A model generated the notes under the pieces. That model was given only the letters and a program-made list of their open reading frames with translations, was not told the DNA's origin and searched no databases. A DNA stretch of 64,000 nucleotides from Streptomyces phaeolivaceus (GTDB lineage: Bacteria; Actinomycetota; Actinomycetes; Streptomycetales; Streptomycetaceae), in the NCBI RefSeq assembly GCF_009184865.1, contig NZ_CP045096.1, positions 1,488,001 through 1,552,000 of the forward strand, written 5' to 3'. Within the stretch, counting starts at the first letter, position 1. Each line of letters starts with the position of its first letter. The position numbers and the translations under genes are program-made. Below are positions 45,030 through 53,246 of this stretch, in pieces.

Positions 45030-45665
45030 TCAGTTCCAGTCCGAGTAGGCGCCGTAGCCACCGCTGTCGGCCAGTTCCTCGCTGACGCCCTCGATGTCCT
45101 CCGGGAGGAGGCTCCAGACGATGAAGTCCGTGCGGACCTCGGTCCAGCCGTCCTCGGCGGTGCGGGCACGCGCTATGCAGGCGTTGCGCAGCACGCCCTC
45201 GCTGATACAGCCGATCTTCTGCGCGACCTGCTGCGAGGCGGTGTTGTCGGCGGCGGTGCGCAGCTCGATGCGTTCGAACTTCTGCTCGCGGAACAGCCAT
45301 TGGGCGGTCGCGAGGGCGGCCTCGGAGGCGTAGCCCTCGCCGCGTGCCCAGGGGGCGACGACGTAGGACAGTTCCGTCGCTCGCACGTGCCAGTCGGTCT
45401 TCGTCAACTGGATGACGCCGACCAGGCGCTGGGTGAGGAACTCGGTGACCGCGAGGTCGAGGCCGCGTCCGGAGGTGCGTTCGGTGGGCGCGTACTCGGT
45501 GATCCAGGTACGCGCCTCGCGTTCGGTGAAGGGCTGCGGGACCTCGGTCCAGGCCAGCGCCTGTTCGTCGTTCATCATCTCGGTGAAGGCCTGGATGTCG
45601 TCCTCGTCGAACGGGCGCAGAACCAACCGATCCGTGCTGATGGAGATGTCGGGAAAGGTGCTCAT
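45030..45665 (-). CDS. GNAT acetyltransferase (RimJ/RimL-like)
   Basis: 211 residues from ATG 45665; an in-frame ATG at 45668 would add one residue with GGAG better placed. The fold is typical: TDRLVLRPFDEDDIQAF at the start, then VVAPWARGEGYASEAALATAQ as the acetyl-CoA loop and RIELRTAADNTASQQVAQKIG near the end. RimJ-like enzymes acetylate N-termini or small amines; the substrate is unknown. It is followed by a GC-rich space and precedes cobL on the same strand. Confidence 0.87.
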   Translation of the reverse strand: MSTFPDISISTDRLVLRPFDEDDIQAFTEMMNDEQALAWTEVPQPFTEREARTWITEYAPTERTSGRGLDLAVTEFLTQRLVGVIQLTKTDWHVRATELSYVVAPWARGEGYASEAALATAQWLFREQKFERIELRTAADNTASQQVAQKIGCISEGVLRNACIARARTAEDGWTEVRTDFIVWSLLPEDIEGVSEELADSGGYGAYSDWN

Positions 45666-45750
45666 CATGCGCCGCTCCGTAACCTTCGAAAACTTTGAGA
45701 GCTTGCTGAACTGCCCAGCATGCAGCATGAAAGCACTGAATCGCACCACA

Positions 45751-45781
45751 GGGGTCCACTCCCCGTGAGGGAGCGGACCCC
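45751..45781 (-). terminator. Terminator after metQ
   Basis: GGGGTCC-A-CTCCC, loop CGTGA, GGGAG-C-GGACCCC: a 12-bp stem with one mismatch, downstream of the metQ stop at 45853. Confidence 0.8.
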
Positions 45782-45852
45782 ATGCGTGGCGATACGCCGT
45801 ATACGTGCGGTCGGAATACGTGCCGCCGGAACGTGTACGGATCCGAGGACGG

Positions 45853-46686
45853 TCAGAAGGACGGGATGACGGAGCCGTTGCTCCACTTGTCCTCGATGAA
45901 CTTCCTGACCTCGTCCGACGTGAGCAGCTTGGCGAGCTTCTCGACGCGCGGGTCGTCCACGTCGCCCTCCTTGACGGCGAGGAAGTTGCCGTTGGGGTTG
46001 TCCTTGGCGGGCTCGACGGCGAGGGCGTCGTCGGCGGGCGAGAGGTCGGCCTCGATGGCGTAGTTGCCGTTGATCACCGCGGCGTCGACGTCGTCCAGGG
46101 AGCGCGGGGTCTGGGCCGCCTCCAACTCCTTGAACTCAAGCTTCTTCGGGTTCTCGGTGATGTCGGCGGGGGTCGCGTCGGTGCCGACGCCGTCCTTGAG
46201 GGTGATGATCCCGGCGGAGTCGAGGAGCTTGAGGGCGCGCGCCTCGTTGACCGTGTCGTTCGGGACGGCGACGGTCGCGCCGCTCTTGAGGTCGTCGGCG
46301 CTCTTGACCTTGTTCGAGTACAGGCCGAGCGGCTCCAGGTGCACGGTGACGACGGGCACGATGTGGGTGCCGCGCTTCTTGTTGAAGTCGTCGAGGTACG
46401 GCTGGTTCTGGAAGTAGTTGGCGTCCACGGAGCCGTCCTCGGTCGCCGTGTTCGGCAGGACGTAGTCGGTGAACTCCTTGACCTCCAGGTCGAGGCCGGC
46501 CTTCTCCGCCAGGTTGTCCTTGACGAAGTCGAGGATCTCGGCGTGCGGGGTCGGGCTGGCGGCGACGACCAGCGGACCGCTCGTGTCGGAGGCGCTGTCG
46601 GCCTTGTCCGCGCCGCAGGCGGTGAGCCCGAGGGTGAGGGCCCCGGCGGCGAGTACGGCGGTGGTGAGCTTGGTGGCGTTACGCAC
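45853..46686 (-). CDS. metQ: D-methionine-binding lipoprotein MetQ
   Basis: 277 residues from GTG 46686, with AAAGGAAAGG upstream. Lipobox LTAC puts the modified cysteine at position 24. The mature part is NLPA-family (FVKDNLAEKAGLDLEVKEFT, then DANYFQNQPYLDDFNKKRGT), the binding protein of the methionine ABC transporter MetNIQ. It is the last gene of the unit metN-metI-metQ and captures L- or D-methionine outside the membrane. Confidence 0.95.
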   Translation of the reverse strand: MRNATKLTTAVLAAGALTLGLTACGADKADSASDTSGPLVVAASPTPHAEILDFVKDNLAEKAGLDLEVKEFTDYVLPNTATEDGSVDANYFQNQPYLDDFNKKRGTHIVPVVTVHLEPLGLYSNKVKSADDLKSGATVAVPNDTVNEARALKLLDSAGIITLKDGVGTDATPADITENPKKLEFKELEAAQTPRSLDDVDAAVINGNYAIEADLSPADDALAVEPAKDNPNGNFLAVKEGDVDDPRVEKLAKLLTSDEVRKFIEDKWSNGSVIPSF

Positions 46687-46766
46687 GAAAAGTGCCTTTC
46701 CTTTTGGGTGGAGCGGTCCCGTCTTGGGTGGGACGGGAAATCTGTGAGCGCGTGGGGACTTGGGAG

Positions 46767-47444
46767 TCAGGCCTTGGCGGCCCGGCCGCCGCGTCGGTGC
46801 AGGGCGCGGGCGGCGTAGTCGCCGGCGAACTGGATGAGGGAGATGACGACCGCGAGGACCGCCACGGTGATCCACATCAGTTCGGTCTCGAAGCGCTGGT
46901 AGCCGTAGCGGATGGCGATGTCGCCGAGGCCGCCCGCGCCGACGGTGCCGGCCATGGCCGAGTAGCCGATGAGGGCGACGACGGTCGTGGTGGCGGAGGA
47001 GATCAGCGAGGGCAGGGACTCGGGGACGAGGACCCGGCGGACGACGGTCCAGGTGTTGCCGCCCATGGCCTGCACGGCCTCGACGAGCCCGTGGTCCACT
47101 TCGCGGACGGACGTCTCGACGAGGCGCGCGAAGAACGGGATCGCGCCGATGGCGAGCGGCACGATGGCGGCCTCACGGCCGATGGTCGAGCCGGTGACCC
47201 AGCGGGTGAAGCCCATCAGCGCGACCATCAGGATGATGAAGGGCATCGAGCGGGCGATGTTCACGATCTGCCCGATGACCTTGTTGGCGAGGACGTTCTG
47301 CAGCAGGCCGCCCCGGTCGGTGAGGACGAGGAGGATGCCGAGCGGGAGTCCGCCGACGATCGCGATGAGGGTGGACCAGCCGACCATGTAGAGGGTGTCC
47401 CAACACGCCTGCTCCAGCAGGGGCCGCGTCTCGGACCAGGTCAC
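46767..47444 (-). CDS. metI: Methionine ABC transporter permease MetI
   Basis: 225 residues from GTG 47444, overlapping the metN stop by four bases (GTGA). Five membrane spans, with the EAA loop EVDHGLVEAVQAMGGNTWTVVRRVLVPES. Forms the homodimeric pore that MetN drives. The order metN-metI-metQ is usual for the family. Confidence 0.95.
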   Translation of the reverse strand: MTWSETRPLLEQACWDTLYMVGWSTLIAIVGGLPLGILLVLTDRGGLLQNVLANKVIGQIVNIARSMPFIILMVALMGFTRWVTGSTIGREAAIVPLAIGAIPFFARLVETSVREVDHGLVEAVQAMGGNTWTVVRRVLVPESLPSLISSATTTVVALIGYSAMAGTVGAGGLGDIAIRYGYQRFETELMWITVAVLAVVISLIQFAGDYAARALHRRGGRAAKA

Positions 47445-48544
47445 TTGGCACCTTCCTTCACGGGCGTGGCCGTCGGTGCGGGCGACTGGGCGTCCCGGCC
47501 GACCACGTCGATCTGGAGGCCCTGTTCGCGCAGGAAGCCGACGGGCACCACGTTGTCCTCGTAGCGGCCGGGCAGTTCGATGCGCATCCGGCCGATCTGG
47601 AGGCCGCCGACGGTGTCGATGGCGGCGCCGAGGATCGAGATGTCGATGTTGTACGTGCGGGACAGCTGCGAGATGACCGGCTGGGTGGCGGCCTCGCCGT
47701 GGAAGGTGACGTCGAGGACGGTGCGGTCGTCGCCGGTGGCCTCGCCGCCCACGGGGAAGAGCGCGGCGGCCAGTTCGGAGCCGGGGGTGGCGAGCAGTTC
47801 GCTGACGGTGCCGGACTCGACGAGCCGGCCCCTCTCCATCAGGGCGGCCGAGTCGCAGATGGTCTTCACGACGTCCATCTCGTGCGTGATCAGCAGGACG
47901 GTCAGGCCCAGCTGCCGGTTCAGGTCGCGCAGCAGCTGGAGGATCGAGCGGGTGGTCTCCGGGTCGAGGGCGCTGGTGGCCTCGTCGGAGAGGAGCACCT
48001 TGGGGTCGCCGGCCAGGGCGCGGGCGATGCCGACGCGCTGCTTCTGGCCACCGGAGAGCTGGGCCGGGTAGGCCTTCGCCTTGTCGGCGAGGCCGACGAG
48101 GTCGAGCAGTTCCAGGGCCTTGCGGGAGCGCTCCTTGCCCGATGTGCCGAGGATTTCGAGCGGCAGTTCGACGTTGTCCTGGACCGTGCGGGAGGAGAGC
48201 AGGTTGAAGTGCTGGAAGACCATGCCGATACGGCTGCGCGCCCGGCGGAGCTCCCGGCCGGCCCGGGGGCCGCGGCCGGCCAGGGCGGTGAGGTCCTGCC
48301 CGGCGACGGTCACGGTTCCGGAGGTGGGGCGTTCGAGGAGGTTGACGCAGCGGATGAGCGAGGACTTGCCGGCGCCGGACCGGCCGATCACGCCGTACAC
48401 CTCGCCCTCGCGGACATGCAGGTCGACGCCGTCGAGGGCGGTGACCTCACGGCCGCGACCTCGGTAGACCTTCGTCAGGCCCGATGTGGTGATCACTGGA
48501 ATTCCGTCACTGTCGAGTGCGCGGGCGTGGGTGTGCCCGGACAC
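47441..48544 (-). CDS. metN: Methionine ABC transporter ATP-binding protein MetN
   Basis: 367 residues from GTG 48544; a shorter start at GTG 48496 is possible and neither has a good ribosome site. Walker A GRSGAGKSS, signature LSGGQKQRVGIARAL, Walker B VLLSDEATSALD and switch His in LLITHEMD. The C-terminal ~100 residues are the NIL regulatory domain that binds methionine and inhibits transport when methionine is plentiful. The coding region lies 125 bases downstream of a Met/Cys leader peptide. Confidence 0.93.
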   Translation of the reverse strand: MSGHTHARALDSDGIPVITTSGLTKVYRGRGREVTALDGVDLHVREGEVYGVIGRSGAGKSSLIRCVNLLERPTSGTVTVAGQDLTALAGRGPRAGRELRRARSRIGMVFQHFNLLSSRTVQDNVELPLEILGTSGKERSRKALELLDLVGLADKAKAYPAQLSGGQKQRVGIARALAGDPKVLLSDEATSALDPETTRSILQLLRDLNRQLGLTVLLITHEMDVVKTICDSAALMERGRLVESGTVSELLATPGSELAAALFPVGGEATGDDRTVLDVTFHGEAATQPVISQLSRTYNIDISILGAAIDTVGGLQIGRMRIELPGRYEDNVVPVGFLREQGLQIDVVGRDAQSPAPTATPVKEGAK

Positions 48545-48571
48545 GGGTGCAAGCGGTCAGGGACGCGACAC

Positions 48572-48595
48572 GGTTCTCGCGGTGGCGAGGGAACC
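48572..48595 (-). promoter_or_regulatory. Hairpin in the metN leader
   Basis: On the transcript GGTT-CC-CTCGC-CACC-GCGAG-AACC folds into a 9-bp stem with a 2-base bulge, between the leader peptide and metN. It could be an attenuator or mask of the metN start. Confidence 0.45.
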
Positions 48596-48669
48596 GGGGG
48601 AGAACATGTGCGCGAGGCGGCTCGGTCCGTCGGACGGAGCGGCGTGCGGGGTAGGCCTTCCGTCAGGCT

Positions 48670-48756
48670 CTAGCAGGCGCACATTCGACACATACAACGA
48701 GCACCGGGCGTCATCGTCGCCTCGGTCGCAGGGGTGCGGTAGCTCGTCGTGGTCAT
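48670..48756 (-). CDS. Met/Cys-rich leader peptide upstream of metNIQ
   Basis: 28 codons from ATG 48756 to TAG 48672-48670. The product ends CMCRMCAC, with four Cys and two Met among the last eight residues. Position, strand and composition fit a translational attenuator: when charged Cys-tRNA or Met-tRNA is scarce, ribosomes stall in this run and change the leader fold that controls metN. No ribosome site is visible before the ATG, so translation may be leaderless. Confidence 0.6.
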   Translation of the reverse strand: MTTTSYRTPATEATMTPGARCMCRMCAC

Positions 48757-48963
48757 GAGATCAGTAAAGCAGATGTATGCAGCAGGTGAGAGAGCGCTGT
48801 CCGTATAGCGGACGCCTCTGGGAGACATATCCGCAGGTGCGGACCAGTGGCGTCCACTCTGTGGGCAACCGCCGTTGTGGCCAATGCCACGATGGGCGAC
48901 CTGCGAGCTTGACGGCCCGGGGCCGGGCGCGGCGGGGGTTTTGGGCCGTAATAGGGTCGCGGC

Positions 48964-49323
48964 ATGCTTGTAGCCCTGACGGTGACGACCGCCGTCGCCG
49001 CGCTTCTGCTCGCCGCCTGGTGCGGCTGGGCCGCGTATCGCGATCAGCCGACCAAGGACTGGCACTTCATCGGCATGGCCGTGGTGTCGGTGCTGACCCT
49101 GGTGCAACTGGTCGTCGGGATCGTGCAGTTGGCGCGTGGGGAGAAGCCGGAGCAGGGCACGACGATCTTCGTGTCGTATCTTCTCGGGGCGTTCGCCTGT
49201 GTTCCGGTGACCGGGTTCATGTCCCTGTCGGAGCGCACCCGTTGGGGCAGCGCGACGGTCGCGGCCGGCGGTGTGGTGCTGGCCGTGCTGCAGGTGCGGC
49301 TCTACGACATCTGGGGAGGCTGA
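48964..49323 (+). CDS. Small four-span membrane protein, unknown function
   Basis: 119 residues from ATG 48964. Four hydrophobic helices (about 3-24, 36-56, 68-86 and 92-111) and short loops, with a conserved-looking YRDQPTKDWHFIGM turn. The next gene starts one base after the stop, so the two are surely cotranscribed. No recognisable domain. Confidence 0.75.
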   Translation: MLVALTVTTAVAALLLAAWCGWAAYRDQPTKDWHFIGMAVVSVLTLVQLVVGIVQLARGEKPEQGTTIFVSYLLGAFACVPVTGFMSLSERTRWGSATVAAGGVVLAVLQVRLYDIWGG

Positions 49324-49324
49324 C

Positions 49325-49747
49325 ATGGCCGTTGCGCGAGAGAGGCCGACGCGGCTGATCAGCGGGCCGGGGATGCTGCTGGTGTGGGTGTACGGCGTGA
49401 TGGTCGTGGGAGCCGTTTCGCGGTCCGCCTACGAGATCGCGACCAAGTTCGACCAGGCTCCGCTCGCCTACGCGCTGTCCGCGACCGCGGGCCTCGTCTA
49501 CCTGTTCATCACGTACACGCTGGTGCGCGGCGGGGAGAGGGCCCGCAGGGCGGCGCTGGTGTGCTGCGCCGCCGAGCTGACGGGTGTGCTGGTCGTGGGG
49601 ACCTGGACGCTGGTCGAGCCTTCGGCGTTCCCGGACGCGACCGTGTGGTCCGACTACGGCATGGGGTACCTCTTCATCCCCGTGCTGCTTCCGCTGTCGG
49701 CGATGTACTGGCTGCGCAAAGCCGCGCGTACCGACACGACGGGCTAG
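49325..49747 (+). CDS. Small four-span membrane protein, second of a pair
   Basis: 140 residues from ATG 49325. Four spans (about 15-35, 46-66, 74-95 and 110-128). The two proteins are of similar layout and probably form a complex, given the 1-base gene spacing. Function unknown. The end converges on an acetyltransferase gene with a 37-base space. Confidence 0.78.
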   Translation: MAVARERPTRLISGPGMLLVWVYGVMVVGAVSRSAYEIATKFDQAPLAYALSATAGLVYLFITYTLVRGGERARRAALVCCAAELTGVLVVGTWTLVEPSAFPDATVWSDYGMGYLFIPVLLPLSAMYWLRKAARTDTTG

Positions 49748-49784
49748 GCGACGCCCCTCTGCGCCGTCGCCTACGCCGTCGTCC

Positions 49785-50276
49785 CTACGCCGTCGCCGCG
49801 TATGCCTCCGCCGGCTTCTCCAGCACCACCATCGGTACGCCGTCCTGTCCCTGGCTGGTGCCGACCGTCTCGTATCCGACCCGGCGGTACAGCCGCAGAT
49901 TGCCCTCGCTGCGGTGTCCCGCGCTGAGGCGGAACTTGGTGGCGCCACGCTCCTCGGCGAGGGCCGACTCGGCGGCGCGGAGCAGCCGCGCGCCGATGCC
50001 GTGGCCCTGGAGGCGGGGGTGGACGCAGAGTTTGCCGATCGCGGCGGTGCCGTCGGCGTCGAGGGCGCCGCGCACCGAGCCGACCACCTCGTCCCCCAGC
50101 CGGGCCACGAAGACACAGTCCGAGGCGACCTCCGCACGGACGGAGTCGAGGCTCTGCACGAGCGGATCGATGCGGTAGTTGCCGTACAGTGCCGCCTCGC
50201 TCTGGAAGCACAGGTACTGCAGCCTGAAGATCTGCTCGGCGTCCTGCTCGGTCGCCACCGAGATGGTCACGCTCAT
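49785..50276 (-). CDS. GNAT acetyltransferase
   Basis: 163 residues from ATG 50276; an in-frame ATG at 50282 is also possible. LCVHPRLQGHGIGARLLRAAE is the acetyl-CoA loop, with TKFRLSAGHRSEGNLRLYRRVGYE following, the final strand and helix. No evidence on the substrate. Confidence 0.87.
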   Translation of the reverse strand: MSVTISVATEQDAEQIFRLQYLCFQSEAALYGNYRIDPLVQSLDSVRAEVASDCVFVARLGDEVVGSVRGALDADGTAAIGKLCVHPRLQGHGIGARLLRAAESALAEERGATKFRLSAGHRSEGNLRLYRRVGYETVGTSQGQDGVPMVVLEKPAEAYAATA

Positions 50277-50327
50277 GCCCATGTGTGCACGCCTCCCGCT
50301 CACCTGCTCACCCGATGTCCTTCACTC

Positions 50328-50834
50328 CTATCCCCGTGGTTCGCGTGCCGCAACCTCCGCGGCCAGCAATCGCCGAAGACATCCCAGACATCGGGAACGT
50401 TCCGGACCCAGACTGCCCTGTGAGATACCCAACTCGCCCGCGATCTCCCGGTAGGTGAGGTCCTGCGGGGACAGCAGGGCCGCGAGGAGCCGGGGGCAGC
50501 GGCCGGGGAGCCGGCGTACGGCCGCGTACAGCGCGCGGCGGCGGGCGGCCGTGAGGGCCTGCTGCTCGGGGCCGGGCGCGTGGTCGTCGGCGGGTTCGAC
50601 GGCGTAGGGACGTTCGAGCCGGGCCGTGCGGCGGCTGAGGCGGGCCTCGAAGCGGACGGCGCTGCGCAGCCAGCTCTCGGGGTCCTCGGGCGGGCCGTCG
50701 GCGTCCAGTCGCTCCAGCAGCCGCAGCCAGACGGCCTGTTCCAGGTCTCCCACCTCGGCGCCGGCCGCGTACGCCTCGGCCGACACCTCCGCGACCAGCA
50801 GGGGACGGAGGTCGGCCAGCATGTCGTGTGTCAT
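50328..50834 (-). CDS. Sigma-70-family (ECF-like) RNA polymerase sigma factor
   Basis: 168 residues from ATG 50834; a GTG at 50894 would add 20 residues. Region 2 is recognisable (VGDLEQAVWLRLLERL, then SWLRSAVRFEARLSRR) and region 4 is clear (LTYREIAGELGISQGSLGPERSRCLGCLRRLL), giving the promoter -35 helix-turn-helix. Short linker between regions, as in ECF factors. No anti-sigma gene lies next to it, which is unusual for the group. Confidence 0.83.
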   Translation of the reverse strand: MTHDMLADLRPLLVAEVSAEAYAAGAEVGDLEQAVWLRLLERLDADGPPEDPESWLRSAVRFEARLSRRTARLERPYAVEPADDHAPGPEQQALTAARRRALYAAVRRLPGRCPRLLAALLSPQDLTYREIAGELGISQGSLGPERSRCLGCLRRLLAAEVAAREPRG

Positions 50835-50908
50835 ATGCCCCGGGACGCCGCCGCCCCGGCGGGGGTTGCCGGGGCGGACGGGAGTCACCCCCATCGGGGC
50901 ACGGGGGC

Positions 50909-52123
50909 TCAGCCGTTGACGAAGACCGCGTGGGCCAGCAGGCCGGTGTCCGGATTGTCGGTGAAGATGCCGTCGATGCCGGTGTCGAAGTACACCTTGA
51001 ACGCGCCGAAGGCGTCGCCGTAGGCGTTGGGGTCCGTGCCCTTGCGGAAGTTCGCGGGCAGGAAGGTGTTCTCGTTGCGCATGGTGTAGGGGTGCAGGAT
51101 CAGGCCCTTGGCGTGCGCGTCGGCGACGAGGGTGGTCGGCGTGGTGAGGTTGCCGGCCGAGTCGCGCGGGATGATCAGGTCGAGCGTGGGGCCGATGCCG
51201 TTGGCATAGGAGGCGATCCAGGCGAGGCCGGCCGGCTTGACCAGGTCGGCGACGGTGCGCGGGTCACCGGCCTCGACGAAGTCCCAGGGACGGGTGGCGG
51301 CGCCGGAGAGCAGGACGACCAGCGGGCTGTCGACCAGGCGGTTCAGGCGCTGGATGCTGCCCGGCTCGAACGACTGCAGGAAGACCGGGGAGTTCTTCTT
51401 GTGCCGGTCGTACTTGCGCAGCAGCTTGGCGAGCGGCTCCTCCAGACCGAGGCCCAGCTTGCGGAAGTAGGTGGGGTGCTTGGTCTCGACGTGCAGCCAG
51501 ATCCGCCTGCCCCGCTTCCTGCCCTCCTTGTCGGCCCAGCGCAGGACCTCCTCGAAGGAGGGGATCTCCCAGCGGCCGTCGTAGAGGGTGTTCTCCTGCC
51601 GGTTGCCCGGGATGCGCTCCTTGGCGCGCAGGGTCTTCAGCTCGGCGAGGGTGAAGTCCTCGGTGAACCAGCCGGTGTAGGTGACCCCGTCGACGACCTT
51701 GGTGGTCTTGCGGCCCGTGAACTCGGGGTGCGCGGCGACATCGGTCGTCCCGGTGATGTCGTTCTCGTGACGGCATACGAGATGGCCGTCCTTGGTGGGC
51801 ACGAGGTCCTGCTCGATGACGTGCGCGCCGAGGTCCAGGGCGAGCTGGTACGAGCCGAGGGTGTGCTCCGGGCGGTAGCCGCTGGCCCCGCGGTGGGCGA
51901 TGATCGTCGGCACGGGCAGGCCCCGGTAGCCGCCGCCCGAGTGACCGGCCGTCTTCGTGTCCGGCTTCGCGCCCGCCTCCGTCTCGTCGGCCCGCGCCGT
52001 GGCCGGCAGTCCGAGGACCGCTCCGCCCGCGCCGAGCACCGCGGCACCGAGCAGCGCCCGCCGGCCCGCCCCGCGTCCCTGCTCGTCCGAGTCCTGCGAC
52101 TGCCGCGACCCCTGCGTCCCCAT
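50909..52123 (-). CDS. glpQ1: Secreted glycerophosphodiester phosphodiesterase
   Basis: 404 residues from ATG 52123 with GGAGGAG upstream. A Tat signal is present (AGRRALLGAAVLGAGG, then AxA cleavage). Catalytic pieces: IIAHRGASGYRPEHT, VIEQDLVPTKDGHLVCRHEND, and the C-terminal end DGIFTDNPD. It hydrolyses glycerophosphodiesters to glycerol-3-phosphate and the alcohol, a phosphate-scavenging step. I recall the S. coelicolor orthologue glpQ1 as PhoP-dependent; a possible PHO-like site lies in the divergent region. Confidence 0.9.
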   Translation of the reverse strand: MGTQGSRQSQDSDEQGRGAGRRALLGAAVLGAGGAVLGLPATARADETEAGAKPDTKTAGHSGGGYRGLPVPTIIAHRGASGYRPEHTLGSYQLALDLGAHVIEQDLVPTKDGHLVCRHENDITGTTDVAAHPEFTGRKTTKVVDGVTYTGWFTEDFTLAELKTLRAKERIPGNRQENTLYDGRWEIPSFEEVLRWADKEGRKRGRRIWLHVETKHPTYFRKLGLGLEEPLAKLLRKYDRHKKNSPVFLQSFEPGSIQRLNRLVDSPLVVLLSGAATRPWDFVEAGDPRTVADLVKPAGLAWIASYANGIGPTLDLIIPRDSAGNLTTPTTLVADAHAKGLILHPYTMRNENTFLPANFRKGTDPNAYGDAFGAFKVYFDTGIDGIFTDNPDTGLLAHAVFVNG

Positions 52124-52463
52124 GAACGGCTCCTCCACCGTGATGCCCTGCACCTGTCAAAGCGGGACGATCGTAGGTGTCCTGAGGTGACCGCCGGGAG
52201 ACCTGGGACCGAACACGCGGAAGACGCCTTATGTCGCACCGGAGGCACAAGTTGACGGAGTATCGGTTCGGGGACGCGACATCCGTCACATGTCACGTCT
52301 CGGTGACGGCCCGCCACCTCTGCGTCACCGCAGGTAAAACAGCGTCAAACACGTCAAAAATCTGTATCCGCTCGGTGAACCCGATGTGCGCGGGCCCGTG
52401 AGCCGGGAGTATCGTCCTCACCTGCACAGACTTGTACCGGAACGCTTGACATGGGAGGGCCCG
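52124..52463. other. Divergent control region, glpQ/acyltransferase
   Basis: 340 bases between divergent genes, without a gene of its own. On the minus strand it has GTTCACCGAG (52371-52380) and GTCACCGAG (52299-52307), close to PHO-box half sites, and two TTGACG-like elements in the 52340-52357 area. The arrangement is not a classic tandem PHO box. Confidence 0.4.
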
Positions 52464-53138
52464 TTGTCCCGCTTCGCGCTCATCAAGGCAGTGCTCGGAC
52501 CGATCATGCGCCTGATGTTCCGCCCCCGGGTGGAGGGTGCGGAGCACATTCCGGGGGACGGTCCGGTGATCCTCGCCGGCAACCATCTGACCTTCATCGA
52601 CTCGATGATCCTGCCGCTGGTCTGCGACCGGCAGGTCTTCTTCATCGGCAAGGACGAGTACGTCACCGGCAAGGGGATCAAGGGCCGTCTGATGGCCTGG
52701 TTCTTCACCGGGGTCGGCATGATCCCCGTCGACCGCGACGGCGGCCGGGGCGGGGTCGCCGCCCTGATGACCGGGCGGCGGATCCTGGACGAGGGCAAGG
52801 TCTTCGGCATCTACCCCGAGGGGACCCGGTCGCCCGACGGCCGGCTGTACCGGGGGCGGACCGGGATCGCCCGGCTGACCCTGATGACCGGGGCACCGGT
52901 CGTGCCGTTCGCGATGATCGGGACGGACAAGATCCAGCCGGGCGGTGCGGGGCTGCCCCGTCCGCACCGGGTCACCGTGCGGTTCGGTGAGGCGATGGAG
53001 TTCTCCCGGTACGAGGGGATGGATCGGGACCGGTATGTGCTGCGGGCGGTGACCGATTCCGTGATGGCCGAGGTCATGCGGTTGTCGGGGCAGGAATATG
53101 TGGACATGTACGCGTCCAAGGCCAAGGAAGCGGCTTAG
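52464..53138 (+). CDS. 1-acyl-glycerol-3-phosphate acyltransferase (PlsC family)
   Basis: 224 residues from TTG 52464, chosen because GGGAGGG lies six bases upstream; an ATG 78 bases earlier (52386) gives a longer N-terminus without ribosome site. Catalytic motif I NHLTFID (H-x4-D), motif III IYPEGTRSPDG (the glycerophosphate-binding E-G-T), and motif IV VPFAMIG. It transfers an acyl chain to 1-acyl-glycerol-3-phosphate on the inner face of the membrane. Confidence 0.9.
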   Translation: MSRFALIKAVLGPIMRLMFRPRVEGAEHIPGDGPVILAGNHLTFIDSMILPLVCDRQVFFIGKDEYVTGKGIKGRLMAWFFTGVGMIPVDRDGGRGGVAALMTGRRILDEGKVFGIYPEGTRSPDGRLYRGRTGIARLTLMTGAPVVPFAMIGTDKIQPGGAGLPRPHRVTVRFGEAMEFSRYEGMDRDRYVLRAVTDSVMAEVMRLSGQEYVDMYASKAKEAA

Positions 53139-53184
53139 CTCCGCCGGGGGTGCCGGGGAGTTCGGTTGTTCGTCAGGTGCGGGT

Positions 53185-53246
53185 CGGTGGGGGCTGGTCG
53201 CGCCCACGCGGCGGAGCCGCACATTGATACAGCCCCGCGCCCCTAG
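53185..53246. repeat. Intergenic palindrome family, mosaic copy (5)
   Basis: GGGGGCTGGTCGCGC is joined to CCACGCGGCGGAGCCGCACA-TTGATACAG and then CCCCGCGCCCCT. The insert replaces the usual AGTT, so this copy is a mosaic of the standard element with a second recurring module. It separates the convergent PlsC and MFS genes. Confidence 0.65.

Noticed and set aside
48545..48963. SAM riboswitch upstream of metN
   Set aside because: No conserved SAM-I or SAM-II core visible; the Met/Cys leader peptide explains the region better.
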